A stretch of 64,000 nucleotides of DNA. Origin: Ectobius pallidus. Lineage: Eukaryota > Arthropoda > Insecta > Blattodea > Ectobiidae. The notes beneath the pieces were generated by a model. It ran no database searches. It saw nothing but the letters and a program-made list of their open reading frames with translations, and was not told the origin of the DNA. The position numbers and the translations under genes were made by a program. The stretch covers positions 118,663,751-118,727,750 of the forward strand of contig CAXKWD010000001.1 in the NCBI GenBank assembly GCA_964059195.1. The letters run 5' to 3'. Positions 1 through 10,700 of this stretch are shown here, one piece after another. Numbering within the stretch: position 1 is the first letter of the stretch; every line of letters begins with the position of its first letter.

Positions 1-817
1 TTATATTGTTTTGATAGCCAATAAGGTTTATCTTTAGCTTCTTTCTTTTTCCTTCATCGATTCAAGTCAACTGTGTCTCATAAAGACATTAGTTTTTCTA
101 GGCTTTAAATGCCTATTCTTCGTCATAATCAATTCAATTACTACTCATAAGGACATGAGTTTTCTTCTTGGCTTATCAATGCCAATCTTTACCTATCAGA
201 TAGATCTGGTGGTTTATTTTCAATAGCTGAAGCAATCAGCTCTTCGATTCACATTAAGGTTTCATATGCCTTATTGATTCTGAAGATTACTAATGATCTA
301 AGGACTATTATCACCCTTCGTGTGATTCATCGGGTCTTCTTCATTTCGGTGTTGGCGTTGCAAGATCTCAGGCTAACATCTTTAACAACTATCAAAAGGT
401 GGTATTTAATCAATTCAAAGGTACGTCATTTACTACCTAATTTATTTGAGGAACAATTTGGACGTAATTTCATCATTGAACTAATATATGTGTGGTTTTG
501 ATCAAACTGATTAAGCCATCTCAAGGATATTTACGACCTTTAACTAAGGAATTTGTATTAAACATTGTGATATCTACAATTTCATCAGTGTTTATGAATA
601 ATAATATTATAGACGTCCAAGGAATCCAGAATTTATGAACTGAGCATGATTTATGTATTGTTGTTGTGACAATAAATTGTTACATACCAGAGAAAATTAT
701 CTAAAATGTATTGGGCAAGTTTGGCTTATCTATTTATAGTCTAAGTCTCAATCTCAAGAAGTGCTACGTCCTATGAATCTTGTAATACAGTCCGTTTGCT
801 CTCAGCTTGCCCGTACA
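1..817 (+). repeat. BEL/Pao LTR, 5'-truncated by the window edge
   Basis: This stretch matches positions 4,811-5,622 of the complete LTR further right, with scattered substitutions and small indels, and ends in the same GCCCGTACA. It is therefore an older copy of the same LTR family. It could be a solo LTR or the 3' LTR of an element lying to the left; no matching internal sequence is visible in the window. The short reading frame at 274-501 lies wholly inside it and is not credible as a gene. Confidence 0.9.
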
Positions 818-1032
818 ATACCGAAAGGTGAAATAGGGTTTTATAAAAACAGGAGATGCAATAATAATCATTAATCAGTACATTGATTACTTCGGCGCAT
901 GCTCACGCAGTCGCAGCATGGATGTCGAAAGTAGTAAATCAATATTAAGAAATAAAAAGAAAGTAAAGATAGGTATGATTGAAATTGAAATCCTACCAGA
1001 AAATGTGATTATAATTATTATAAGAATCCCCA

Positions 1033-1135
1033 CCGAGCGAGGTGGCCGAGATGGTAACGTCTTGGACTCTCTTTCGGGAGGTCCCAGGTCCAAATCCCGG
1101 GGCCGGCCAAATTGACATGGGGTTAGAATTGTCGG
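1033..1135 (+). repeat. tRNA-headed SINE fragment
   Basis: An A-box-like TGGCCGAG (1,043-1,050) and a B-box GGTCCAAATCC (1,087-1,097) lie at tRNA-like spacing, followed by CGGGGCCGGCCAAATTGACA. The acceptor arms do not pair, so this is not a functional tRNA gene. The same B-box and GGCCAAATTGACA tail recur on the minus strand near 60,750, which supports a dispersed SINE family. Confidence 0.65.
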
Positions 1136-1251
1136 TGACAAGCAATAGTTCCTTGGCCTACCTTACTGTACATATACAGATCCCGAACTCCTGATATAGC
1201 CTCGAAGCTAGAAGTAGTATAAACTCAGCTGAAAAAAAAGAATCCTCTTTA

Positions 1252-1532
1252 TACCATCAACATCGTTGAATTAGGTAATATTCTTAACCTAAATAAGTGA
1301 GCTCCTTGCGGTTACTTAAGAAACGTTAGATTAATTGTGATTATATGCATTAAAAATTTAACAGAATATCACTAAAATATGTGTGGTTATCTGTAGCCAC
1401 ACCTATAGATTAGATTTTAAATGCTAATCTATGTGCATATAAAAACAATAAATCTCATGTTTGTTAAGTAATCCCAAAAAAGCTCACTTATTTAAGTTCA
1501 GAACAATACCTAGTTCAACAATGTTGATGGTA
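1252..1532. mobile_element. MITE with ~70-bp inverted repeats and TA target
   Basis: The ends TACCATCAACATCG and its imperfect complement near 1,532 open an inverted repeat of about 70 bp on each side. It includes shared blocks such as AAATAAGTGAGCT and its complement. The element is flanked by TA on both sides (1,250-1,251 and 1,533-1,534). It has no coding capacity. The TA duplication suggests mobilisation by a Tc1/mariner-type transposase. Confidence 0.75.
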
Positions 1533-4500
1533 TAAGGGTGATTCATATAGTAATTATCAATTTCCCTTAAAGGCAATATAAAATTTATTAAAAGTTATTA
1601 TATTCCTTGTCCGCAATATAGATAATTCCATTAAGATCTACAGGATTTTATATAATCTCGCGCCTATGCGGCAAGCTGTGCTGTAAGAAAGAACATACGC
1701 AGGTAGGTCAGGTTACCAGCACTGAGTTTAGAAGTTCAACTTTCCACTATTATAGCATGAGTACTGTAGTGGATGAAAAATACTGTCTTAGAAAAAATTG
1801 CATTGTCGTGAATCGTGAACGTAAATGGAAAATATTTTACTCAAAGCACTAAGAATTGTAAATAGTGAACTGATCTGGTTTCGAATCCTTGTTGAAGTAT
1901 TTGCGTTAGCAGGCTTCTGAATTCCTCCTGCATACGCAGTGGAATGCTGCAGTCTCATAGGTGTAGTTTTTGTATCCTTTTCTTCACTTCGTTACAAGAG
2001 ATGTCATTACAAACCGCATTGTTCACTGTAATATTAACCGAGACGAATTTGTAATAATACCTTGCGTAAATATACGTTGTTTTATTTTGAACTTTATTGT
2101 TTATTGTAAGTGACAATGCATCTTCATATTGTGACAGAGATAATGTGATAAGGAGTTCCGGGAAATAGTTAAAGAGAACTGGTAATTAACAAACAGTACT
2201 TATCTTCTGACGGAAAATATGAAATATATAATAGTTATTATGAGCATGACATGTCATTAGGGTATTTATACTGGCAATCGGAATGTGTAAGTTGTGTACC
2301 TTAAGCAATATAAATCTTTCTAATATGAGGTACATCACAGAACATATTAAAATACAGTACTTCACTTTAGCTATGCATTACATACATATATCATACATAT
2401 TACTTAATTATCCGAACTAATTGGAGATCGGCATGATTCAGATTTGCAGAAATCGATATAATTGGGTCTTAGTTGAAAAATATCCGATCAAAATGCTATT
2501 GTGAAAGTGCAGTAGCAAAGTATATGTATTAAGGTAACAAAAGTTGCAAATATGTAACCAAAATTATATTTCAAGATCAAAAGCCTCAGCTATCTTAATC
2601 CAAACAGTAAGCCTATATAAATGTAAGACCAAAAATAGAAGGCCTATAATGCATTATTAAAACTACATTTTCGTAAAATCGATCCGAATAATTTGACGAT
2701 CTGGATATTTGGCGTTAGAATAATTGGAATACGAATAACAGGAGAACTTTTGTGCAAGAGTGTGAAATGTGAAAAGTTATTGTTCATTTGAAGTTATCTG
2801 TTCTCACAATTACAAAGTATTTTTCATTATGTTTATTTTTTAAATGTGACATGTAAAAACGACATTTTCCTTATCCTCTAAGGAAGTTATTAAATGCATA
2901 TTCATATTCCAACACATTCATTCCCATCATGCAATCTTGGCTTATTTATTTTCTAAAGGAGTTCAAGAGTTGTACCCAGTTCTAGTTGTGTGTGGAACTT
3001 AGTTACGCACTCCTCAACTCCCTGACATATATCTTGCATTAATTTGGAACAGAGTCGTCGAGTACGTATACATAAACTCGAGAACCCTGAAAGCAAGTTT
3101 CTTTTACATTGTACAGAATGAAAGAAAGTTTTTGACATCGCTTGTAAAATTTATAATTGAAGCTATGTGTGATAAAATGTTCGTAGCTTGTAGATGGAAA
3201 ATGTCTGCAATTTTCATGAGTCATTCTCATGCCCATTTGTGGCATTTTGCTCTAGGATCTCTTGCAACCAGCTCAATATTATGACGCAGTATTCTACGCC
3301 ATGACAGGTATGCTTGCCCCATATACAGTCTTGGATGAACGATGCTATAAAAGTCCAGTGCCAATTAAAATTTATATAATAGTCTACATGCCAATATTAC
3401 TCTAGTTCAGAATACATAAACCACGATAAACTAATTTCATACAACAGTATTCTGACTTTACGATCATATTTTCTTTTCTAGTTTCAATACTGCTTTTACG
3501 TCCTCTGTAATGGGTCTACGTAACGTGTTGGTAAGCCTGACGTGAAACTGCTGCCAACACTGCAACATTCTGTGATCTTTTTAACTAACAAAGTAAATGC
3601 GCTGCCAACAAAGTATACGTTTTACACTTTGCAAATGACTCTTTTTAGTTCTTTGAATTACTGTAGTTTCTTTTATGGTTCTGAAACTACTGTTTACCAT
3701 GTTTGTAATATATGTTCTGTGTTCAAGACTTTGTTATTAGAGAAAGGAAGTATGTCTCTCCGGAAGAGCAATGCTATTACTCATGTGGGTACTTTTTTTT
3801 TTTTTACCTACCGTGAGTTTGCGAATGAAAAAAGCTAAGTCTGATCTTAAAATACATTATTCGTAATTCGTCGCATATGTTTCCTTCTATATTAAAATTA
3901 AGGAATTCATATCTTAAGTCATAACATATCGATATCATATCTTGTAACATACTTGTGAGACGCGGCGAATTGTGAACTTTTCCTAACACAAGGAAATAAG
4001 CTTATTCAGGTCTCTGAAAGAAACTGCACTTAACAAAATGTCCGAATGCTTGTATAAATGAAAATACAAAATTTCAATATCAATGTATAAAGTAATTACC
4101 ACATAAACTGTTTTTATTAAACCGTAATTGACGTTATTATAAAGAACTATACTTAAAATACAAGATCGCAGATTTTCAGTATTGAATAAACATAATAAAG
4201 CTCACTATGTATGCAAAAAGCATGCGACCTGTGGTCTGGAAAATGTACCCTTGCCGCTATGATCTTCGTTAGTCATCTTATTTGCTAAAATCACATCTCC
4301 CGTCTTGCTTGAACTTCAGCCATGTGTGAAGGCTAGTAACGCAAGAGTAGAGGTCACTTCCCTAAAAATTCTTATTCTGAAATAGAAAAATCCTCGAAGT
4401 AATTAACTGTCACGTAGAAGTAATATATTAATTATCAATTAATTATATCGATCAATTTTATACTCTTACTTTGGTCAACTAATTTAATAGTAACGTGAAC

Positions 4501-4622
4501 ATAAAATATGAATTTCAGACCAATGTTACATTCTTTTTCTAACCTCAAACATAGAAAATACGAACCTTCGGAAAGCTTTTTAAATGAGTCACATACCCTA
4601 CAAAGTTATACTTTTATTATTT
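1533..4622. other. Intergenic, no gene seen
   Basis: This is AT-rich DNA with only short frames that lack codon bias or recognisable motifs, for example 3,542-3,838 and 3,804-3,989. No RNA gene or clear element boundary was found. Confidence 0.6.
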
Positions 4623-4627
4623 GACTG

Positions 4628-5622
4628 TGTTCCGTTATGTTTTAGTTTAGTAGGTCATGCTTCTGTAATTCGTTTTTAGCAGGCCTTGCTTGCTATCTTG
4701 TTTTTTATTTATTGAACAAATGAATTTCAAACAGTTGTTATGTATGGGTATTGTAATATCAAAATTATTCTTTTTATGTCTTGCATCCAATCAGAGACTG
4801 GAGATTTTTATTATATTGTTTTGATAGCCAATAAGGTTTATCTTTAATTTTTTTCTCCTTCTTCATCGATTCAAGTTAACTGTGTCTCATGAAGGCATTA
4901 GTTTTTCTAGGCTTTAAATGCCTATTCTTCGTTGTAATCAATTCAACTACTACTCATAAGGACATGAGTTTTCTTCTTGGCTTATCAATGCCATTATTTA
5001 CCTATCAGATAGATCTGGTGGTTTACTTTCAATAGCTGAAGCAATCAGCTCTTCGATTCACATTAAGGTTTCATATGCCTTATTGATTCTGAAGACTTCG
5101 AACGATTTAAGGACTATTATCACCCATCGTGTGATTCATCGGGTCTTCTTCATTTTGGTGTTGGCGTTGCAAGATCTCAGGCTAACATCTATATCAACTA
5201 TCAAAAGGTGGTATTAATCAATTCAAAGGTACGTCATTTACTACCTAATTTATTTGAGGAACAATTTGGACGTAATTTCATCATTGAACTAATATATTTG
5301 TGGTTTTGATCAAACTGATTGAGCCATCTCAAAGATATTTATGACCTTTAACAAAGGAATTTGTATTAAACATTGTGATATCAAGTTCATCAGTGTTTAT
5401 GAATAATAATATTATACACGTCCAAGAAATCAAGAATTTATGAACTGAGCATGATGTATGTATTGTTGTTGTGACAATAAATTGTTACATACCAGAGAAA
5501 TTTATCTAAAATGTATTGGGCAAGTTTGGCTTATCTGTTTATAGTTTAAGTCTCAATTTCAAGAAGTGTTACGTCATATGAATCTTGTCATACAGTCCGC
5601 TTGCTCTCAGCTTGCCCGTACA
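4628..5622 (+). repeat. 5' LTR of the BEL/Pao element
   Basis: It is 995 bp with TG...CA termini, equal in length to the 3' LTR at 8,800-9,794. GACTG precedes it. Confidence 0.93.
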
Positions 5623-6026
5623 TTTTAATGGTCCTCCTATTGCCGGATAGTTGAATCATATCTCGACTGTTATCTGGTGGATTGAACTGTAATATATACC
5701 AGAATTGTTCTCATCATAACAATAACTAAACAATAATTAATATTGTTACTGCCTCCATGTCTTCTGCATGTTTGAGGTGAAGGCTGGAGGATCTATTGTT
5801 AAACTAGTGTTGTAAGTTTCATGCTTGTAAAACCTACACAGACAGCAACACTTACACTAGTACACATATCACACCTGATATTGTATTGTCTCAACGTCCA
5901 TTGCATTGGACGTTTATGTACCGATTTGTCTTAACCCGTAATCGGGCATTGTATTTATTGTCATTTGGGCCCTAAGAGCGGGCAATTATTGATATTCATT
6001 GTAATCTGTGCTGTAAATCTAAAGAG
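5623..6026 (+). promoter_or_regulatory. Leader with probable primer-binding site
   Basis: Six bases after the LTR a TGG (5,629-5,631) opens TGGTCCTCCTATTGCC, in the usual position of a primer-binding site for a tRNA 3' CCA end. I could not assign the tRNA. The rest of the 404-bp leader is non-coding, with several short upstream frames. Confidence 0.5.
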
Positions 6027-8627
6027 ATGGCTAATCAGGAGTTGAACATTAATGCTCTTAAAGCCAAGAGAACTCCTATAAAGGCTCAGATCACTCGCCA
6101 CGTCAATACCTTTCTATCATTCACTGATCTTGATGATAAATCGCATAAAGAAATTATAGCCCGTAAGGCTAAGTTTAATGAAGTCCTGATCAAATATGAA
6201 GATGTTCAGTCTCTGATTGACCAAATTGAGTATTCAGAAGCTGAAGCAGATTATAGAGAAGATATTGAGCAATCTGTCTTTTCAGCCATATCTCATGTTG
6301 ACTCCTTAATTGTAGCCTATGAGGCTAAACTTAAACAAGAAGCTGCAGAAGCAGAAGCTAGGACTAGACTAGAAATTGCAGAATCAGAAGCTAGGACTAG
6401 GCTAGAATTAGCAGAGACAGAATCTAGGGACAAACTAGCTTCTATTGATTTTGCAAGAATTCAGTTCATTGATTTCGTTGAAGCTATTCAAACGTTAGTT
6501 ATACGAGACGAAGCTTCATATTTCAAGGCTCTCAGTATGCGTAATGCATTTGAAACCATATTTAGTGAATATAAGAGTACATATGCTCAACTCAGTCTTA
6601 AGGAAGTGACGGAAGTCATTAAGCTTCAAAGACGAGAAGTTGAAGCGACTTTTCATGAAGCAATAGGTCTACTAAATGGTGCTATTGCTAAAAATAAACA
6701 GTTCTATGACCCTGATCAGGTCTCAGCTTCTGTAGTCCACCAGTCATCTACAGAATTGACTCCTTCACTCCCAAAACTTCCCGAGATCCGTCTTCCTCAA
6801 TTCACAGGCGATCCTGCCTTGTGGATTGAATTCAGGGATACATTCTATTCCCTTGTCATTCAACATAAGCATATTTCTAACATGGACAAGTTCCAATATC
6901 TCAAATCATGCTTATCGCCAGAAGTCATGACTGTAATACAGAATATTCCTGTATCCTCAGCTACATTTGATGTAGCCTGGGAAACGTTGTCAGAAAGATT
7001 TGACAACAATCGTCTGATTGCTAATAGTCACATTGGCAAATTATTTTCACCACCCTCTCTTGAAAAGAATTCTGCAGACTCTCTGCAAAGATTTATAGAT
7101 CATTTCATAAGCACGGTGCATGCATTGCACTCTTTAAATACTAATCTCGATTTATCCGACTTAATTATTTCTAAAATGATCTTAGACAAACTCCCAGTTC
7201 ATATTATTAGAGAATGGGAATCATCGCTGAAATCAGACAGACTGCCTGAACTCAAGGAACTACTTAAGTTTCTGGAGACTAGAGTCCGAGTCTTGCAAAT
7301 GACGGATTCAGCTCTAAAAAATCAGCCTTCAACTTCACAGAATTCGCAACCTATATCGGCTAAGAGCAAATCAGCTCAGTTTGTCAACAAATGTATTTGT
7401 TGCAAAAAGGATTCACATCAAGTCTACCAATGTGATGTTTTCAAAGCAATGAGTCTTGCAAGCCGTAGCAATTTTGTCAGGACTAACCATTTATGTCGTG
7501 TATGTTACTCTTCAAGAGGACATACCAAGGCTTGCAGCTCGTTCTCTTGCAGAGTGTGTGGAGAGAAACATAGTACTCTTCTTCACGATTATAGTGCTCA
7601 GAACGAGTCACAAATATCTAATACTGCAGGGATTATGTCAGCCTCTCATAATCATCAAGGCTGCTTACTTCCTACTGCAAATGTGTTTGTGATAAACAAG
7701 TTTGGTCAACCCGTAGAGGCCACTGCCCTCTTAGATAGCGGCTCTGATTGCAACTTAATCAGTGAAAGGCTGTTTAAACATTTAAAACTATCCCTTTGTC
7801 AGCAGCAAGCAAGGCTGACTGGAATACTATCGTCTAAAGTAAGCACCCATAAGCTTGCTTCTATAGAAATCAGGTCTCGAACTACTCGATGGTTTTGTAA
7901 TACTGTTGCTCTTGTTGTTCCGGAGATTTCAGAGTCGAAACTTCCAAGATCTCCAATTAATATCACTAACTGGAACATTCCGCCTAACCTTCAACTAGCC
8001 AATCCTGATTTCAATACACCTAACTCTGTAGATTTGGTGTTGGGTGTTGAGGTTTTCTCGCAAATTGATTGTGTGGGTAATATTTCTGCTCCTAACCTAC
8101 CCATCATTCATAACTCTCAACTGGGTTGGTACTTTGCGGGCAAGCTGCCCCAACCTTCCTCTCCTAGGTTGTCTGTTCGTAGGTCCAACAAACTTACACT
8201 TCATAAATCTAAGGACTTTAGCAATGGACTTCCTGATGATTTATCCTGCCAATCTAAAACCTTAGATATGCATTATTCAGCCTTAGTAAGTTCAAACCTG
8301 CAAAGGGTTTCTAATGCATCTCGCCAAGCGAGTTCAAGATTGACGTCTCTTAAGAGACATTCTCTTTCTAATCCTGTATTAGCTAAGGCTTACAGGAATT
8401 CTATGTCCAAACACTTGAAATTGGGACATATGGAATCCGTTGGTCAGGGTTCCAACGAGAATTCCGACTACATCAAAACTTACCACCCAGCGTTAAGGAC
8501 TTCAAACACCATGACAAATTCACCCTGGCGGGGTCAGTCTGGTTCAAGTTGCAAAGGTTCGTACTGCCACGAATCTTTATGTGCAACCAATTGTCAATTT
8601 GGCACCAATGCCATTCTCAGAAGATGA
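6027..8627 (+). CDS. BEL/Pao Gag-protease polyprotein
   Basis: The 866-aa frame encodes the structural and protease part of a BEL/Pao polyprotein. Residues about 95-140 form a charged coiled coil with a duplicated EARTRLE repeat. Residues about 250-430 match the DUF1759 Gag core (QFTGDPALW, FQYLKSCL, SERFDN). Zinc-knuckle cysteines follow from about 455 to 515 (CICC, CRVC, CRVCGEKH). The retropepsin-like DUF1758 has its active-site triad in ALLDSGSD at about 566-573 and the DLVLG motif near 668. The frame then enters the spacer and the extreme start of RT (HLKLGHM, then a degenerate YHPALRTSNT block). At about 8,518 it crosses a deletion junction, and the last ~35 residues are an out-of-frame reading of the integrase tail. 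Full-length BEL polyproteins are about twice as long. The open frame with identical LTRs suggests it may still make Gag. Confidence 0.9.
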   Translation: MANQELNINALKAKRTPIKAQITRHVNTFLSFTDLDDKSHKEIIARKAKFNEVLIKYEDVQSLIDQIEYSEAEADYREDIEQSVFSAISHVDSLIVAYEAKLKQEAAEAEARTRLEIAESEARTRLELAETESRDKLASIDFARIQFIDFVEAIQTLVIRDEASYFKALSMRNAFETIFSEYKSTYAQLSLKEVTEVIKLQRREVEATFHEAIGLLNGAIAKNKQFYDPDQVSASVVHQSSTELTPSLPKLPEIRLPQFTGDPALWIEFRDTFYSLVIQHKHISNMDKFQYLKSCLSPEVMTVIQNIPVSSATFDVAWETLSERFDNNRLIANSHIGKLFSPPSLEKNSADSLQRFIDHFISTVHALHSLNTNLDLSDLIISKMILDKLPVHIIREWESSLKSDRLPELKELLKFLETRVRVLQMTDSALKNQPSTSQNSQPISAKSKSAQFVNKCICCKKDSHQVYQCDVFKAMSLASRSNFVRTNHLCRVCYSSRGHTKACSSFSCRVCGEKHSTLLHDYSAQNESQISNTAGIMSASHNHQGCLLPTANVFVINKFGQPVEATALLDSGSDCNLISERLFKHLKLSLCQQQARLTGILSSKVSTHKLASIEIRSRTTRWFCNTVALVVPEISESKLPRSPINITNWNIPPNLQLANPDFNTPNSVDLVLGVEVFSQIDCVGNISAPNLPIIHNSQLGWYFAGKLPQPSSPRLSVRRSNKLTLHKSKDFSNGLPDDLSCQSKTLDMHYSALVSSNLQRVSNASRQASSRLTSLKRHSLSNPVLAKAYRNSMSKHLKLGHMESVGQGSNENSDYIKTYHPALRTSNTMTNSPWRGQSGSSCKGSYCHESLCATNCQFGTNAILRR

Positions 8628-8634
8628 TGAATGA
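8518..8634 (+). pseudogene. Remnant of BEL/Pao integrase C-terminus
   Basis: In a frame different from the Gag-protease frame, this stretch reads HPGGVS, then VRTATN, then PIVNLAPMPF and a stop (TGA at 8,632-8,634). This resembles the conserved end of BEL/Pao polyproteins, where a basic VRT segment precedes a P-I-x-x-L-x-P-x-P motif. It shows that RT, RNase H and the integrase core were removed by one internal deletion and that the join left the two parts out of frame. Confidence 0.75.
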
Positions 8635-8799
8635 TTTAGTCATTCTCTGCATTCATGTTTTTCAATTCATTTTAATTATTTGTTCTCATGTTTGTTTTAT
8701 TTTTTATTCTTTTCCTCTCTTCTTTTATTTATTTTTTTAAAACATAACTCCACATGTAATTTTAAATTATGCCTCAAGTGTCATAATTTGCGGGCAATA

Positions 8800-9794
8800 T
8801 GTTCCGTTATGTTTTAGTTTAGTAGGTCATGCTTCTGTAATTCGTTTTTAGCAGGCCTTGCTTGCTATCTTGTTTTTTATTTATTGAACAAATGAATTTC
8901 AAACAGTTGTTATGTATGGGTATTGTAATATCAAAATTATTCTTTTTATGTCTTGCATCCAATCAGAGACTGGAGATTTTTATTATATTGTTTTGATAGC
9001 CAATAAGGTTTATCTTTAATTTTTTTCTCCTTCTTCATCGATTCAAGTTAACTGTGTCTCATGAAGGCATTAGTTTTTCTAGGCTTTAAATGCCTATTCT
9101 TCGTTGTAATCAATTCAACTACTACTCATAAGGACATGAGTTTTCTTCTTGGCTTATCAATGCCATTATTTACCTATCAGATAGATCTGGTGGTTTACTT
9201 TCAATAGCTGAAGCAATCAGCTCTTCGATTCACATTAAGGTTTCATATGCCTTATTGATTCTGAAGACTTCGAACGATTTAAGGACTATTATCACCCATC
9301 GTGTGATTCATCGGGTCTTCTTCATTTTGGTGTTGGCGTTGCAAGATCTCAGGCTAACATCTATATCAACTATCAAAAGGTGGTATTAATCAATTCAAAG
9401 GTACGTCATTTACTACCTAATTTATTTGAGGAACAATTTGGACGTAATTTCATCATTGAACTAATATATTTGTGGTTTTGATCAAACTGATTGAGCCATC
9501 TCAAAGATATTTATGACCTTTAACAAAGGAATTTGTATTAAACATTGTGATATCAAGTTCATCAGTGTTTATGAATAATAATATTATACACGTCCAAGAA
9601 ATCAAGAATTTATGAACTGAGCATGATGTATGTATTGTTGTTGTGACAATAAATTGTTACATACCAGAGAAATTTATCTAAAATGTATTGGGCAAGTTTG
9701 GCTTATCTGTTTATAGTTTAAGTCTCAATTTCAAGAAGTGTTACGTCATATGAATCTTGTCATACAGTCCGCTTGCTCTCAGCTTGCCCGTACA
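8800..9794 (+). repeat. 3' LTR of the BEL/Pao element
   Basis: It is 995 bp and seemingly identical to the 5' LTR. The bases just before it (GCGGGCAATA) are only weakly purine-rich. It is followed by the GACTG duplication. Confidence 0.93.
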
Positions 9795-9826
9795 GACTGT
9801 GTGGAATAAAATTTAAATTTAGGCTA

Positions 9827-9872
<46 letters not shown>
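9827..9872. repeat. (ATT)n microsatellite
   Basis: About fifteen uninterrupted ATT units. Confidence 0.95.
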
Positions 9873-9873
<1 letters not shown>

Positions 9874-10399
9874 CAATCGACATATTTAGTAATACGTATT
9901 CAGAAAGATAGGCGTGTAAATTAGACAATTCTTCCTGATTGTCTTGTCTTATGCATTCATTATCCGGATTTTAAAACTAAAATCACGTTACTATAGATTA
10001 CTGTTGTCAGGTTGCAGTAAAAATGATTACCTATTATGCCTGAAGGAGCACTAAATGATAATTTACGTAAAATATACCTACTTAGTATGCGCAAGTCGTA
10101 TATTTGCTTACATAAAACTACGGAACGGAAGTTAACCTATATTTTACCACATTCTCTTTAGATAGGCTTATAGACTAGTACTCTTTGAATCAACACTCGC
10201 TGCTTCATAACAATCTTCTTATCATCCCACTGAAGTTATTCCGGATTTAGCAATCTATATTGCTTTTAAGAAAATAAATTAGCTTAAGCATATACTTATA
10301 CTTATTAAGAATTCTTTTCAGGTCCAGTATATTGGAACAATCCATTAACCGTTCATTAATGTAGGCATTAAGGCTCCGTTGTTTGATTATTAAGGAATA

Positions 10400-10640
10400 T
10401 TCCACAATACAATGGTTTTCCTTCATCCCACAACAATCTTTTGCTTCCATAAGTCCCTGTCCATAGCATCTTCTTCCCTTAATCCTTTTCTCGCCATACT
10501 CCTTTTCACCCCATCCATCCAGCACTCTTTCGGCATCCCTCTTCTTTTTTTTTTCCTTCTACTTTCCAATCCAACATTTTCTTGGGTATTCTATCCTCTG
10601 TCATTCTGAGTAGCCTACATGTCCATACCATTTCAAGCGT
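10400..10640 (-). pseudogene. Degraded LINE reverse-transcriptase tail
   Basis: Reading the minus strand in shifting frames gives KWYGHV, then PKKMLDW-like, then RGMPKECWMDGVK and LREEDAMDRDLWK. This order (WYGHV, then an RxxxRWMDGVK-like block, then a DRxxW block) resembles the C-terminus of many insect non-LTR retrotransposon proteins. Stops and frameshifts show it is dead. No endonuclease or RT core is present nearby. Confidence 0.6.
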
Positions 10641-10662
10641 CTTCCTTCTACAATTTCCAAAA

Positions 10663-10700
10663 TAATAATAATAATAATAATCATCATCATCATTATTATA
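10663..10700. repeat. (AAT)n/(ATC)n microsatellite
   Basis: Short AAT units grade into ATC units directly beside the LINE tail, on the side where its 5' part would lie. Confidence 0.8.

Larger units (their letters stand above)
4628..9794 (+). mobile_element. BEL/Pao LTR retrotransposon, internally deleted
   Basis: The element is 5,167 bp with two 995-bp LTRs, both starting TGTTCCG and ending CCGTACA. It is flanked by the 5-bp direct duplication GACTG (4,623-4,627 and 9,795-9,799). The LTRs look identical by eye, so the insertion is young. The 3.2-kb internal part has one long Gag-protease frame and then jumps to the last codons of an integrase tail. RT, RNase H and most of integrase are therefore missing, and the element must rely on enzymes from a full-length relative. 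Confidence 0.93.

Noticed and set aside
1033..1108. Functional tRNA gene
   Set aside because: A- and B-boxes are present but the acceptor ends do not pair, and the sequence continues into a SINE body.
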